This document shows positions 25,186 to 34,121 of a stretch of 64,000 nucleotides of DNA, piece by piece (within the stretch, counting starts at the first letter, position 1; every line of letters starts with the position of its first letter). Both the position numbers and the translations under genes were made by a program. Origin of the DNA: Dongia_B sp964406155 (GTDB lineage: Bacteria > Pseudomonadota > Alphaproteobacteria > Dongiales > Dongiaceae); assembly GCA_964406155.1 (NCBI GenBank), contig CAYOQR010000004.1:106911-170910 (forward strand). Direction: 5' to 3'. Under the pieces are notes generated by a model. That model did not search any database. It was given only the letters and a program-made list of their open reading frames with translations, and was not told the DNA's origin.

Positions 25186-26661
25186 ATGCCCCTCGAACAT
25201 AAGGCGGGTTTTCAGCAGGTTGGCAGCGCCGCCGAAGCCGTGAACCGATTGCAGGACCTGCACCGGGCGGCGACGACCGGATTGCGTGAGGCGCTGGAAC
25301 GTTACCTGAGCGACGGCATCGCGCCGACACCGACGGAGATCGCCTCGTTCTGCTATCCGGAGCTACGCGTCATTTATCGCCCCGACGGGGTCATGCCGGC
25401 GACCGCCCGGGCCTATGCCAAGTTCCAGGGCCCCGGCGTCTACAGCACGACGGTCACCCAGCCGGAGCATTTCCGCTCTTATCTCACCAGCCAATTGCGG
25501 CTGCTGATCGAGGATTACGACGCGGTTGTCGAAGTCGGCCGCAGCCGGCAGGAGATCCCCTATCCCTATGTGGTCGAGCATGGCGATGAATTGGGCGGGC
25601 GGGGTGTGACTGCCGCCGAGCTCGCGCGCTTCTTTCCGGTTCCCTTGCTCTCCACGGTCGGCGACGAGATTGCCGACGGATTGTGGGATTTCAAGCCGAA
25701 TGCACCGCGCCCGCTGGCGCTGTTCGACGCGGTGCGGGTGGATTTCTCGCTGAAGCGGCTGACCCACTATACCGGGACCGACTGGCGGGTGGTGCAGCCC
25801 TGGATCCTGCTGACCAATTATCATCGCTATGTCGACCAGTTCGTCCGTTGGGGCCTGGCGCAATTGCGGGAAGAAAACCGGTTCACCCGGCTGGTGCTGC
25901 CGGAGAACACGGTGATCGACCGCTCGATGCCGGAGGCGGAGGCTTTGGAGCGGGCGATGAGCGTCGCCTGGCACCGCTTCCAGATGCCGGCCTATCATCT
26001 AGTGGCTGAGGGCGGGCAGGGTGTCACCCTGGTCAATATCGGCGTCGGTCCGGCCAATGCCAAGAACATCACCGATCACCTCGCTGTCTTGCGGCCGCAA
26101 TGCTGGCTGATGATCGGCCATTGCGGCGGCCTGCGGCAGTCGCAGGTCATCGGCGATTACGTTTTGGCCCATGGCTATTTCCGCCAGGACCGCATCCTGG
26201 ACGATGCCGTCCCGCCGGATATTCCGATCCCGGCCCTGGCCGAAGTGCAGGTTGCCTTGCAAGAGGCGGCGGCCAATGTGACCGGCGATCGGGGCGAAGC
26301 GCTGAAGCGGCGCTTGCGCACCGGCACGGTGATGACCAATGACGACCGCAATTGGGAACTGCGTTGGCAGCAGGAAAGGCGGCGCATCAATCTTTCCCGC
26401 GCCATCGCCGTCGATATGGAATCCGGCACCATCGCCGCGCAGGGCTACCGGCTGCGGGTGCCCTACGGCACCCTGCTGTGTGTTTCCGACAAGCCGCTGC
26501 ATGGCGAGATCAAGCTGCCGGGTGCCGCCAATGCCTTCTATGAACGGGCCGTGGGCGAGCATCTGCAGATCGGCCTTGCGGCGCTCGATCTCTTGCGCAG
26601 CCAGCAGGTTTCCCTGCATTCGCGCAAATTGCGCAGCTTCGACGAACCGCCTTTCCGCTGA
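25186..26661 (+). CDS. amn: AMP nucleosidase
   Basis: Amn hydrolyses AMP to adenine and ribose 5-phosphate and helps hold adenylate levels. The 491 residues compare with about 484 in E. coli. The N-terminal Amn-specific domain includes GVMPATARAYAKFQGPGVYS and TNYHRYVDQFVRWGL. The C-terminal phosphorylase-type domain includes GVTLVNIGVGPANAKNITDH, CWLMIGHCGGLRQSQVIGDY and AVDMESGTIAAQGYRL, the last resembling the ribose/base binding Met-Glu. The ATG at 25186 follows AGGA at 8 nt and is preferred over the GTG at 25138. It is divergent from the nucleotidyltransferase-like gene. Confidence 0.93.
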   Translation: MPLEHKAGFQQVGSAAEAVNRLQDLHRAATTGLREALERYLSDGIAPTPTEIASFCYPELRVIYRPDGVMPATARAYAKFQGPGVYSTTVTQPEHFRSYLTSQLRLLIEDYDAVVEVGRSRQEIPYPYVVEHGDELGGRGVTAAELARFFPVPLLSTVGDEIADGLWDFKPNAPRPLALFDAVRVDFSLKRLTHYTGTDWRVVQPWILLTNYHRYVDQFVRWGLAQLREENRFTRLVLPENTVIDRSMPEAEALERAMSVAWHRFQMPAYHLVAEGGQGVTLVNIGVGPANAKNITDHLAVLRPQCWLMIGHCGGLRQSQVIGDYVLAHGYFRQDRILDDAVPPDIPIPALAEVQVALQEAAANVTGDRGEALKRRLRTGTVMTNDDRNWELRWQQERRRINLSRAIAVDMESGTIAAQGYRLRVPYGTLLCVSDKPLHGEIKLPGAANAFYERAVGEHLQIGLAALDLLRSQQVSLHSRKLRSFDEPPFR

Positions 26662-26686
26662 TTTCGCCCCATCGGTATTGCCGATG

Positions 26687-26719
26687 AAAAAAGCCCCCCT
26701 GCCGTGAGGCGGGAGGGCT
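26687..26719 (-). terminator. Intrinsic terminator after flgH
   Basis: Read on the minus strand, AGCCCTCCCGCC pairs (two wobble or near-wobble positions) with GGCAGGGGGGCT across a 4-nt loop and is followed by TTTTTT. It lies between the converging amn and flgH genes and ends the flgF-flgG-flgA-flgH transcript. It may also slow the amn transcript. Confidence 0.85.
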
Positions 26720-26803
26720 GAGTGCACCGGTTGCCGGCGCTGTCATGAAAGGCGCGGGAGACGCATGCCACCGGCGGGCGGCGCGTCTCCCGTCTTGAAG
26801 GTC

Positions 26804-27589
26804 TTAGAACGGGAACAGGATATCGTAGAGCTGCTGCCCGTAACGCGGCTGCTGCACGTCGCTCGACGTACCCTTGCCGCCGTAGGAGATGCGGGCTTCG
26901 GCGATCTTGTCGTAATTCACTTCGTTGAGCGAGCTGATGTCTTCCGGCCGGATCACGCCGTTGACCCGCAGGTCGCGCATCTCGTAGTTGACGCGAACCT
27001 GCTGCGAGCCCTGCAGCACGAAATTGCCGTTGGGCAGGACCTGGGTGATCAGGGCGGCGATACGGAGCTGGATGTCTTCCGTCCGATTGACCGTGCCGCT
27101 GCCATTGGTGCCGGAGGCGCTGTCGGCCTTCACCAGGGCCTGCGGATTGACGGCATCGGGCAGCACCTTGTGCAGCAGGGTTTCGTAACCCATGAAATTC
27201 GGCAGATCGGCGCTGTTGGTGCCGTTGCGCGACGTGGTCGTGGCGTTGTTCAGCTTGGCCTGGTCCTTGATCACGATGACCACGGTCAGGATGTCGCCCA
27301 CCCGGCCGGCGCGCTGGTCCTTGAAGAAGGCACGGCTGCCCTGGCGCCACAGCGAGGCCGGCTGGCGGTAATCCGAGCCCGGCGCCGGCATCGGCAGGCT
27401 GACCGGCTTGTAATTGGCCTGGGCTGTCGGATTGTCGATCGGCGCCATCGGCGGTTCCTCGCCGATCCGCGAGACCCGGTCGATGGCATTGCCGCAGCCG
27501 CTGAGCAGGGTGACGAGGCTCAGGCTGGTGGCCAGCAGGGCCGCCTTGGCTTTACGCCCGGACTTCGATGATTGATTGGCCTGTCGCAT
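26804..27589 (-). CDS. flgH: Flagellar L-ring protein FlgH
   Basis: FlgH is the outer-membrane lipoprotein ring around the rod. The 261 residues begin with a lipoprotein signal whose lipobox is LLSGC (LATSLSLVTLLSGCGNAIDR). The mature part has LWRQGSRAFFKDQRAGRVGD, ILTVVIVIKDQAKLNNATT and NYEMRDLRVNGVIRPEDISS, and ends YGQQLYDILFPF. A GAGGAG site overlaps the flgA stop, which fixes the start at 27589 although the frame is open much further. It is the last gene of its operon. Confidence 0.97.
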   Translation of the reverse strand: MRQANQSSKSGRKAKAALLATSLSLVTLLSGCGNAIDRVSRIGEEPPMAPIDNPTAQANYKPVSLPMPAPGSDYRQPASLWRQGSRAFFKDQRAGRVGDILTVVIVIKDQAKLNNATTTSRNGTNSADLPNFMGYETLLHKVLPDAVNPQALVKADSASGTNGSGTVNRTEDIQLRIAALITQVLPNGNFVLQGSQQVRVNYEMRDLRVNGVIRPEDISSLNEVNYDKIAEARISYGGKGTSSDVQQPRYGQQLYDILFPF

Positions 27590-27600
27590 GACCGGACTCC

Positions 27601-28773
27601 TCAGTTCATTGCAACATTGCCGACCATCGGGATGACCACAGTGGCCGCATCCTTGACGACGCCGATCAGTTGCTTGTTGCTGTTGGTATTCAAAACACGG
27701 ATGGACTGGCCGATCGCGCCGTCTTCCAGGGCCTTGCCGCGCACGGTCAGGCTCATCTGGCCGGTGACCACGGCGATGGTGATCAGGGTGTTCTTGCGCA
27801 TCGTGGCTTCGCTGCTGAGATCGGTCAGGCGCACCATCTGCCCGGCCCGCAGCGGCCGCTTGGCGACCCGGCCGATCAATTGCTGCGCATCCGTCGCCGT
27901 GCTCGGCGCCAGTTGATCGAGGCGGCTGGAGATCCATTCGACATCGTCGGCCTGAACCGTATCACCGGCGCTGACGAGGCGCTTGAGCACCGGCACATCG
28001 GTCTTGGGATAGACCGTGCCGACGACCTGCTGGCTGATCAGGGTGGGGCCGTTGGCCGGCACCACGAGGATGGCGACGAAGCGGTTGCTGGCCGGATCGA
28101 AATTCAGGCCCTGGATGCCGACGCTGGCTTCGACACCGGTCGGCAGGGTGAATTGCACCTGGCCGCCATCGAGGGCGATATCCATGTCGCCGGGCTGCTG
28201 GCTGCGCTGCTGGATCGCCTCGGTGATGGCGGCGCTGACGGCTTCCGCCTTGATCAACTGGGCCTTGCGGGCGACCAGGATGCGATCGACCTTGCTGCGC
28301 GGGCTGACTTCCAGGTGATAGGCGCGGGCAAGCTGGCTGAGGAAGCGGGAGTCGAGCGAGATGGTCTGGCCGGGCTTCGGCGCCTGGGCGACCGGGGTAT
28401 CGCCGCCGCTGACCGGCTGATTGAAGAGATCGCCGAGGCGGATGACCGGAGCATCGACCACGACGCTCTGCTTCATTTCCAGCGGCGCGTCCTGATCCTG
28501 GCTCATCGCATCGCTCTGATAGGCGAGCTGCGCGCCCATCGCCTGGCTGGCAGCGGGAGCGGGCGCCTGATCGGCCTGCGAAGTTTCCGCGCTCTGGGTC
28601 TGCGCGTCCTCGCTCGGCCACATAGTCGCGGCGAGCTCATCGGCCCGGGCAGATTTCACGGTGACGGATGTCATGGTGACGGCCGTCAGGGTCATGGCAA
28701 ACCCGGCGCACAGGCCGAAACCGAGGCCGAGATAGGCCAGCTTCTGGCGATAGGATCGGATGTGGGTCAACAT
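27601..28773 (-). CDS. flgA: Flagellar P-ring assembly chaperone FlgA
   Basis: FlgA is a periplasmic chaperone for FlgI P-ring assembly. A signal peptide is visible (LAYLGLGFGLCAGFAMTLTA, ending ARA-DE). A linker rich in Gln/Ala/Ser follows, then the SAF/FlgA core: VPVLKRLVSAGDTVQADDVE, RPLRAGQMVRLTDLSSEATM and the closing RVLNTNSNKQLIGVV. At 390 residues it is longer than the enterobacterial protein (about 220), like other alphaproteobacterial FlgA. ATG 28773 has GAGGA at 9 nt; the ATG at 28782 has the site too close. No flgI gene is seen in the window. Confidence 0.92.
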   Translation of the reverse strand: MLTHIRSYRQKLAYLGLGFGLCAGFAMTLTAVTMTSVTVKSARADELAATMWPSEDAQTQSAETSQADQAPAPAASQAMGAQLAYQSDAMSQDQDAPLEMKQSVVVDAPVIRLGDLFNQPVSGGDTPVAQAPKPGQTISLDSRFLSQLARAYHLEVSPRSKVDRILVARKAQLIKAEAVSAAITEAIQQRSQQPGDMDIALDGGQVQFTLPTGVEASVGIQGLNFDPASNRFVAILVVPANGPTLISQQVVGTVYPKTDVPVLKRLVSAGDTVQADDVEWISSRLDQLAPSTATDAQQLIGRVAKRPLRAGQMVRLTDLSSEATMRKNTLITIAVVTGQMSLTVRGKALEDGAIGQSIRVLNTNSNKQLIGVVKDAATVVIPMVGNVAMN

Positions 28774-28809
28774 CTGGCGCATTCCTCTTTCACTTGGCCG
28801 CCGGCTTCA

Positions 28810-29598
28810 TCACGTCTTCATGTTCGTGATGGTGCTCATCATGTCGTCGGAGGTCTGCACAACCTTGGAATTCATTTCGTAGTTGCGCTGCGCCGTGATG
28901 AGGTCGGTCATCTGCGAGACCATGTTGACGTTCGAGGATTCGAGGAAGTTCTGCTGCACCTGCCCGAAACCGACATCGCCCGGATTGCCGGTGGTGGGCG
29001 GACCGCTGGCCTGGGTTTCGGCCAGCAGGTTGTCGCCGAGGGCATCGAGGCCCGCCGGATTGATGAAATTCGCGAGCTGGATCTGGCCGACCAATTGCGC
29101 ATTGACCTGACCGGGGACGGTCGCCAGGACCTGGCCGTTGGCATTGATCGTCAGCTCGGTGGCGGTCGGGGGTACCGTCATGCCGGGAACGATCGGGAAG
29201 CCGTCGGCCGTGGTGATCTGGCCGTTATCGTCCAGCTTCAACTGGCCGTCGCGGGTATAGGAGGTGGTGCCGTCCGGCATCGTCACCTGCAGATAGCCGC
29301 GGCCCTTGATGGCGATCGACATGGGGTCGTCGGTCGGCAGCAGGTTGCCCTGTTCGTTGATGCGATAGATCGAGACCGGCTTCACGCCGACGCCGATCTG
29401 GATGCCGGCGGGCACGATGGTGCCGCTGTCCGAGCTCTGCGTGCCGACGCGGCGCTGATCCTGATAGAGCAGGTCGGAGAATTCCACCTGCTGGCGCTTG
29501 AAGCCCGTGGTGGACGCGTTGGCGATGTTGTTGGAAATCACTTCCACATTGAGCTGCTGGGCCAGCATGCCGGTCGCAGCGGTGGTCAGGGATCTCAT
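28810..29598 (-). CDS. flgG: Flagellar distal rod protein FlgG
   Basis: FlgG forms the distal rod. The 262 residues have the standard length and motifs. The N-terminus is MRSLTTAATGMLAQQLNVEV followed by ISNNIANASTTGFKRQQVEF. The core includes IAIKGRGYLQVTMPDGTTSY and TRDGQLKLDDNGQITTADGF. The C-terminus is QQNFLESSNVNMVSQMTDLI, TAQRNYEMNSKVVQTSDDMM. An AGGAG site lies 7 nt upstream. It follows flgF by 64 bp and precedes flgA by 36 bp. Confidence 0.98.
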   Translation of the reverse strand: MRSLTTAATGMLAQQLNVEVISNNIANASTTGFKRQQVEFSDLLYQDQRRVGTQSSDSGTIVPAGIQIGVGVKPVSIYRINEQGNLLPTDDPMSIAIKGRGYLQVTMPDGTTSYTRDGQLKLDDNGQITTADGFPIVPGMTVPPTATELTINANGQVLATVPGQVNAQLVGQIQLANFINPAGLDALGDNLLAETQASGPPTTGNPGDVGFGQVQQNFLESSNVNMVSQMTDLITAQRNYEMNSKVVQTSDDMMSTITNMKT

Positions 29599-29662
29599 CT
29601 TGTTTCTCCTGAACTATCTTTTCGCCTGAACTGTCTCATCGCTTGTGTCCCGATCCGCCGGC

Positions 29663-30463
29663 TCAGGAGCTCGACGTGATCTGGTTCACCGCGGCGAGCT
29701 GGCGTTGGTGTTCCGAATCGAGGAATTTCTGCACCGCCTGATAATTCCGCGTGACCTGGATCATGCTGGTCATCTCGACGATGCTCTTCACGTTGGAATC
29801 CTCCAGCATGCCGGTGAGGATCTTGGTGCTGCTGCCCAGGGTCGCCGTGCCGGCGACGGGGAAGCCGACATTGGCGGTGCCGAGATCGGTGTTGACCGGG
29901 CGGGCCGCCTGGCCGCCGGCACCGAACAGATTGTCCTGCTGGGGGACGAGCTTGTTCTTGTCGGCGAAGGTGACGATGTCGAGGCGGCCGAGCACCTGCT
30001 GCTGCGTGCCGTTCTTCGCGCGGTCGGTCGAAATCGAACCGTCTTCGGCCACATTGATGCGGCCGTCATCGGGATTGACCGTGACCGGCGCGCCGCCGGC
30101 CAGCACGGGATAGCCCTGGCTGGTGACGATCTGGCCGTCGCGGTCGAGCTGGAAGCGGCCGACCCGGGTATAGCGGACGCCCTGGGGCGTCTGCACGGTG
30201 AAGAAGCCGTCGCCCTGAATGGCCATGTCGAGGTCGTTGCCGGTCATCTTCAGCGGCCCGTCACGGAAATCGCGGGCGGTGGCGAAGTCCTGGACATAGG
30301 ACAGCTTGACCGGCTTTTCCGCCCGAATCTTGTATTCGGACATCACCATTTCCTCGGCCTTGAAGCCGGGGGTATTGGCGTTCGCCAGATTGTTGGCCAC
30401 CACATCCATCTGGCGCTGCAGGACCATCTGGCGTGACAACGCGATGTAAGTCGGTGTTTGCAT
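29663..30463 (-). CDS. flgF: Flagellar proximal rod protein FlgF
   Basis: FlgF is a proximal rod component. The 266 residues show the family N-terminus (IALSRQMVLQRQMDVVANNL, ANANTPGFKAEEMVM), the MAIQGDGFFTVQTPQGVRYT block and the C-terminal SNVKSIVEMTSMIQVTRNYQ motif. An AAAGG site lies 7 nt before the ATG, and a near-perfect sigma-54 element stands 55 bp upstream. It heads the flgF-flgG-flgA-flgH unit. Confidence 0.97.
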   Translation of the reverse strand: MQTPTYIALSRQMVLQRQMDVVANNLANANTPGFKAEEMVMSEYKIRAEKPVKLSYVQDFATARDFRDGPLKMTGNDLDMAIQGDGFFTVQTPQGVRYTRVGRFQLDRDGQIVTSQGYPVLAGGAPVTVNPDDGRINVAEDGSISTDRAKNGTQQQVLGRLDIVTFADKNKLVPQQDNLFGAGGQAARPVNTDLGTANVGFPVAGTATLGSSTKILTGMLEDSNVKSIVEMTSMIQVTRNYQAVQKFLDSEHQRQLAAVNQITSSS

Positions 30464-30517
30464 GACAGCGCCTTTCTTGGCTTGCTTTAAGCGGGTCTTT
30501 GCCCTTGCCAGCCTTGA

Positions 30518-30533
30518 TGCATACGGCGTGCCA
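30518..30533 (-). promoter_or_regulatory. Sigma-54 promoter for flgF operon
   Basis: Read toward flgF: TGGCACGCCGTATGCA. This matches TGGCACG-N4-TTGCW at every position but one (A for T before TGC), with correct GG-GC spacing. The -12 region is about 55 bp before the ATG. FlbD is the likely activator. Confidence 0.85.
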
Positions 30534-30832
30534 AAATAAAATCTTGTTATTTCAATTCATTACACCGGATGTGGGGCGGCAGCGGTGATCCAACCGGCCG
30601 GCAGTTTCCGGATCGCGGGCAGTTTTTGCCGTGACCCGGAAGCCGCCGAGAGGGGGAGGGGCGGCCCTGTCCCGGAGCCCGTCATGGAGGTTGTGTTGCC
30701 GCTGTCGGCAGGTGCCGGCCGACCCGGTCTTTACCGGGGATTTACTGCCGCTCTTTAAAGTCCGTTTCCGATCGGCGGAACTGGGCCGGGGAATGGGGTT
30801 TCCGGGCGAGATTTTCCGGTACTTTCCTTGGT

Positions 30833-30848
30833 TTCACGAGATGTTAAC
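30833..30848 (+). promoter_or_regulatory. CtrA-like site upstream of fliL
   Basis: TTCA-N7-TTAAC, one mismatch from TTAA-N7-TTAAC, about 85 bp before fliL. The fliLM promoter is CtrA-dependent in Caulobacter, which makes the match more credible than by sequence alone. Confidence 0.45.
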
Positions 30849-30932
30849 CATCCTGGTCCTATGGTGCGCCGGAATCGCGGAGAGGCGGGCATATCTGGTT
30901 GCGCCTCGGGGGTAGGGATTTAGGGTTTTGCA

Positions 30933-31457
30933 ATGGCAGTGACGGATGAAGCCGCCGGCAACGGCGTGGTGCGGAAGAAGCTCAGCGGCAAGAAACTGGT
31001 CTTGTTCATCATCCTGCCGCTGCTCCTGTTGGGCGGCGGCGGTGCTGCGGCCTGGTACCTGCTCTTCTCCCATGACGACAAGGGCAAGATCGGCGCCACC
31101 GGCGAGGCGACGGCGGATCAGCAGAACGCGGACCAGGTCGATGACGGCAAGCCGCCGATTTTCTATGACATGGACGAAATGCTGGTCAATCTGGCCAGCT
31201 CCGGCCCCAAGCCGAATTACCTGAAGCTGAAGCTCGCCCTCGAACTGGGCACGCAGGAGGACCAGAAGAAGCTGGAAGAGGTGCTGCCGCGCATCGTCGA
31301 CCAGTTCCAGGTCTATCTGCGCGGCGTGCGCGTCGACGACCTGCAGGGATCCGAAGGGCTGCAGCGCCTGCGCGAGGAATTGCTGATGCGGGCCCGCATG
31401 GCCGGGAAGCCGGTCAAGATCAGGGATGTGCTGTTCAAAACGGTCCAGGTCCAGTAA
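30933..31457 (+). CDS. fliL: Flagellar basal-body protein FliL
   Basis: FliL surrounds the stator units and supports motor torque. The 174 residues have a short cytoplasmic tail, one membrane helix (KLVLFIILPLLLLGGGGAAA, 21-40), an acidic linker, and the periplasmic FliL domain (IFYDMDEMLVNLASSGPKPN, YLKLKLALELGTQEDQKKLE, ending RDVLFKTVQVQ). It heads the fliL-fliM unit with a CtrA-like site upstream. Confidence 0.95.
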   Translation: MAVTDEAAGNGVVRKKLSGKKLVLFIILPLLLLGGGGAAAWYLLFSHDDKGKIGATGEATADQQNADQVDDGKPPIFYDMDEMLVNLASSGPKPNYLKLKLALELGTQEDQKKLEEVLPRIVDQFQVYLRGVRVDDLQGSEGLQRLREELLMRARMAGKPVKIRDVLFKTVQVQ

Positions 31458-31566
31458 GCAGTCCCGGAATCGCGCCCGGCCCGGCGAGGCGGCGCGCGAC
31501 CAGGTGAAAATGACGGCATGAAATGACGGGCGTGATTGACGCTCTGATGCGGAAGTGGCGGCATCG

Positions 31567-32628
31567 ATGATCGACGATGAAGAGCTAAGCGAAGAGGAAA
31601 AGGCGGCGGCTGCAGCCTGGGAGGCGATGGCCAACGAGGGTGGCGAGGATGAGCCTTCCTCCGGGCCGATGTCCAATCGCGTGCTCGACCAGGACGAAAT
31701 CGACAGCCTGCTCGGCATTTCCGGTGGCGGGGAGGGCGGCAAGGAGCGGCCCTCCGGCATCCAGGCGATCCTCAACAGCGCGCTGGTGTCCTATGAACGT
31801 CTGCCGATGCTGGAAATCGTGTTCGACCGCCTGGTCCGCATGCTTTCCACCTCGCTGCGCAACTTCACCTCGGACAATGTCGAGGTCTCGCTCGACAACA
31901 TCACCGCCATCCGCTTCGGCGACTATCTGAATTCGATCCCGCTGCCGGCCATGCTGGGCGTCTTCAAGGCGGAGGAATGGGACAATTTCGGCCTCCTCAT
32001 GGTCGATAGCAGCCTGACCTATTCCATCGTCGACGTGCTGCTCGGCGGGCGCCGGGGCACCGCCGCCATGCGCATCGAGGGCCGCCCCTATACGACGATC
32101 GAGCGCAATCTGGTCGAGCGCATGATCAGCGTGGTGCTGAACGATCTGACCTCGACCTTCGATCCCCTGTCACCGGTTACCTTCCGCTTCGAGCGGCTGG
32201 AAACCAATCCGCGCTTCGCCGCCATCGCCCGCCCGGCCAATGCGGCGGTGCTGGCCCGTCTGCGCGTCGACATGGAAGATCGCGGCGGCCGCATGGAATT
32301 GCTGCTGCCTTACGCCACCCTGGAGCCGGTGCGCGAATTGCTGCTGCAGATGTTCATGGGCGAGAAGTTCGGCCGTGACTCGATCTGGGAAACTCATCTC
32401 TCAGGCGAATTGTGGCAGACCGATGTGCAGATCAGCGCCGTGCTGGACGAATTCGAGACCTCGCTCGGCAATGTACTGAACTGGAAGCCCGGCATGCGGT
32501 TGGATCTGGATTGCACGCCGCAATCCATGGTCGAGCTGCGCTGCGGCGAGGTTCAGCTCTTTCGCGGCCATATGGGTCGGCGCGGCGGGCATATCGCCGT
32601 GAAGATCCAAGACCGGCTGATGAAGTGA
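31567..32628 (+). CDS. fliM: Flagellar motor switch protein FliM
   Basis: FliM is the C-ring subunit that binds CheY-P. About 353 residues are encoded from this ATG; a GTG at 31555 would add four. The CheY-binding N-terminal motif LDQDEIDSLLG is clear. The middle domain contains ISGG-free CheC-like blocks such as FGDYLNSIPLPAMLGVFKAE and ILMRIEGR-type RIEGRPYTTIERNLVERMIS. The SpoA domain ends PQSMVELRCGEVQLFRGHMG. It follows fliL by about 109 bp and precedes two poorly known genes that sit within the same unit. Confidence 0.96.
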   Translation: MIDDEELSEEEKAAAAAWEAMANEGGEDEPSSGPMSNRVLDQDEIDSLLGISGGGEGGKERPSGIQAILNSALVSYERLPMLEIVFDRLVRMLSTSLRNFTSDNVEVSLDNITAIRFGDYLNSIPLPAMLGVFKAEEWDNFGLLMVDSSLTYSIVDVLLGGRRGTAAMRIEGRPYTTIERNLVERMISVVLNDLTSTFDPLSPVTFRFERLETNPRFAAIARPANAAVLARLRVDMEDRGGRMELLLPYATLEPVRELLLQMFMGEKFGRDSIWETHLSGELWQTDVQISAVLDEFETSLGNVLNWKPGMRLDLDCTPQSMVELRCGEVQLFRGHMGRRGGHIAVKIQDRLMK

Positions 32629-32649
32629 CGGGCAGGGAGACGGCGGGCC

Positions 32650-33243
32650 ATGTCCATTTCGCTGATCAGTGACGGCATCCTGATCCTGCTGCTGGCGGTG
32701 ACTTTGGTCGCCGTCTACCGGTTCAATCGCAAGCTGAGCGAATTGCGCCAGGGCCGGGAAGCCTTCGAGAGGCTGATCGTGGAATTCCAGCGCGCCACTG
32801 GCCAGGCCGATCAGAGCCTGCAGCAGTTGCGGCAACTGGCGGAGACGCGCGGCCGCGACTTGCAGCAGCGGACCGAAACCGCCGGTTCCGCCCTGGCCGA
32901 GATGCAGCAGGCCAATGCCGATCTCCGGCTGCTGATCGAACGCGCCGAGATGGCGAGCGATCGGCTGGAGGAGGCGGTGGCGCAAAGCCGCGGCGCCAGC
33001 CAGGCGATGGCGGCCCAGCAAGCGGGCTTTGCCAGCGGCGCCCTGAAACGGGAGCCGCTGGTCACCACGGCCGGCCCCGGCGCCGGCAGCAGCACCGAGC
33101 CGGCGTCGATCGCGCCCGCGCCCGGCAATTTGTCGCCGACCATGACGGCGGCGGAAGCCCGCAAGGCCGATGGCGAAAATACCGGCGGCGAGGCCGGCAA
33201 AGCGCGTAAATCGGTCCTGTCCTCCCTGGTCGGTATCCGATGA
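32650..33243 (+). CDS. Membrane-anchored coiled-coil protein of the flagellar operon (DUF6468-like)
   Basis: This 197-residue protein has one N-terminal membrane helix (SLISDGILILLLAVTLVAVY, 4-23). A long predicted coiled coil follows (about 28-125, for example NRKLSELRQGREAFERLIVE and LRLLIERAEMASDRLEEAVA) and then an Ala/Pro-rich tail. Similar proteins beside fliM in other alphaproteobacteria are annotated DUF6468; I recall this rather than having checked it. Function is unknown. A GGGAG site lies 10 nt upstream. Its stop overlaps the next start (ATGA), which indicates translational coupling with the MotE-like protein, a possible partner. Confidence 0.72.
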   Translation: MSISLISDGILILLLAVTLVAVYRFNRKLSELRQGREAFERLIVEFQRATGQADQSLQQLRQLAETRGRDLQQRTETAGSALAEMQQANADLRLLIERAEMASDRLEEAVAQSRGASQAMAAQQAGFASGALKREPLVTTAGPGAGSSTEPASIAPAPGNLSPTMTAAEARKADGENTGGEAGKARKSVLSSLVGIR

Positions 33244-34121
33244 CCGCCGGCAAGCAAGCGCCAGCACGGCAAGCTCCGGTTCAACAGAGCGTGGCGCCGA
33301 AAAAGAAGTCGCGCCGCCCGAAACTGCGCCTGATGCCCTTCGTCATGGTCGCCATGCTGGTGACGATCAGCATCAAGGCCAATCAGTTCTGGCATGGCAT
33401 CGCCCTGTCGATCGGCAAGGAATCCCAGGCGCAGGCGCAACCGCAGGCCAATCAGGCCGCCGCGCAGCAGCCTCCGGCTCAGCCGGCTCCTGCCCCCGCG
33501 AATGCAGCCCCGCCCAATGCCGCACAGCCTAATGCAGTACAGGCGCCAGGGGCTGCCGCCCAGCCGGCCGCCAATGCGACTGGCCAGGCTGCCGGGCAGC
33601 AGTCGGGGAGCAATCCGCCGGCGCCGGTGGTCGGGAATAACGGCGGGCCGGTCACCGACCTCCTGGCCCAGGAGGCGAAGCGCAAGGTCGCCCGCGACCC
33701 GTTCAACTACACCGACGAAGAAGTCGACGTCCTGCAGCAATTGGCGAAACGCCGCCAGGAACTGGATCAGCGGGCACGCCAGCTCGATGAGCGCGAGGCG
33801 CTGGTGAAGGCGGCCGAACAGCGCATGGAACAGAAGATGGCCGAATTGCGCGCGCTGCAGGCGACCGTCGAGGATCTCCTCAAGCAGCGTGACGCGGCGG
33901 ATGAGCAGCAGCTCGCCAGCCTGGTGAAGATCTACGAGAACATGAAGCCCAAGGCGGCGGCGCAGGTCTTCGAGGAAATGGATATGGATGTGCTGCTCGA
34001 AGTGGTCAGCCGCATGAACGAGCGCAAGGTGGCGCCGATCCTGGCCCAGGTCAGCCCGACCAAGGCCAAGGAGCTGACCTATGAGCTGGCGCAGCGGCGG
34101 CAATTGCCGATGCCGCAATAA
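33240..34121 (+). CDS. MotE-like flagellar protein with MgtE-N domain
   Basis: The 293 residues comprise a basic N-terminus, one membrane helix (LRLMPFVMVAMLVTISIKAN, about 30-49), a Pro/Ala/Gln-rich exported linker (60-140), a coiled coil (ALVKAAEQRMEQKMAELRAL), and a C-terminal MgtE-N/FliG-like helical domain (LVKIYENMKPKAAAQVFEEM, then ILAQVSPTKAKELTYELAQR). This is the architecture of rhizobial MotE, a periplasmic chaperone for the motor protein MotC. Whether the role is the same here is inference. Coupled by a 4-bp overlap to the preceding gene and followed by a 255-bp gap to cheY. Confidence 0.75.
   Translation: MTAGKQAPARQAPVQQSVAPKKKSRRPKLRLMPFVMVAMLVTISIKANQFWHGIALSIGKESQAQAQPQANQAAAQQPPAQPAPAPANAAPPNAAQPNAVQAPGAAAQPAANATGQAAGQQSGSNPPAPVVGNNGGPVTDLLAQEAKRKVARDPFNYTDEEVDVLQQLAKRRQELDQRARQLDEREALVKAAEQRMEQKMAELRALQATVEDLLKQRDAADEQQLASLVKIYENMKPKAAAQVFEEMDMDVLLEVVSRMNERKVAPILAQVSPTKAKELTYELAQRRQLPMPQ

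Larger units (their letters stand above)
30464..30932. other. Divergent flgF/fliL control region
   Basis: A 469-bp gene-free stretch between divergent flagellar operons. The flgF side has the sigma-54 element at 30518-30533. The fliL side has a CtrA-like site at 30833-30848. The middle (about 30580-30780) is G+C-rich and shows nothing recognisable. Confidence 0.65.

Noticed and set aside
27670..29679. 669-codon plus-strand open frame opposite flgA and flgG
   Set aside because: Covers two well-supported minus-strand genes and their gap; no motifs of its own.
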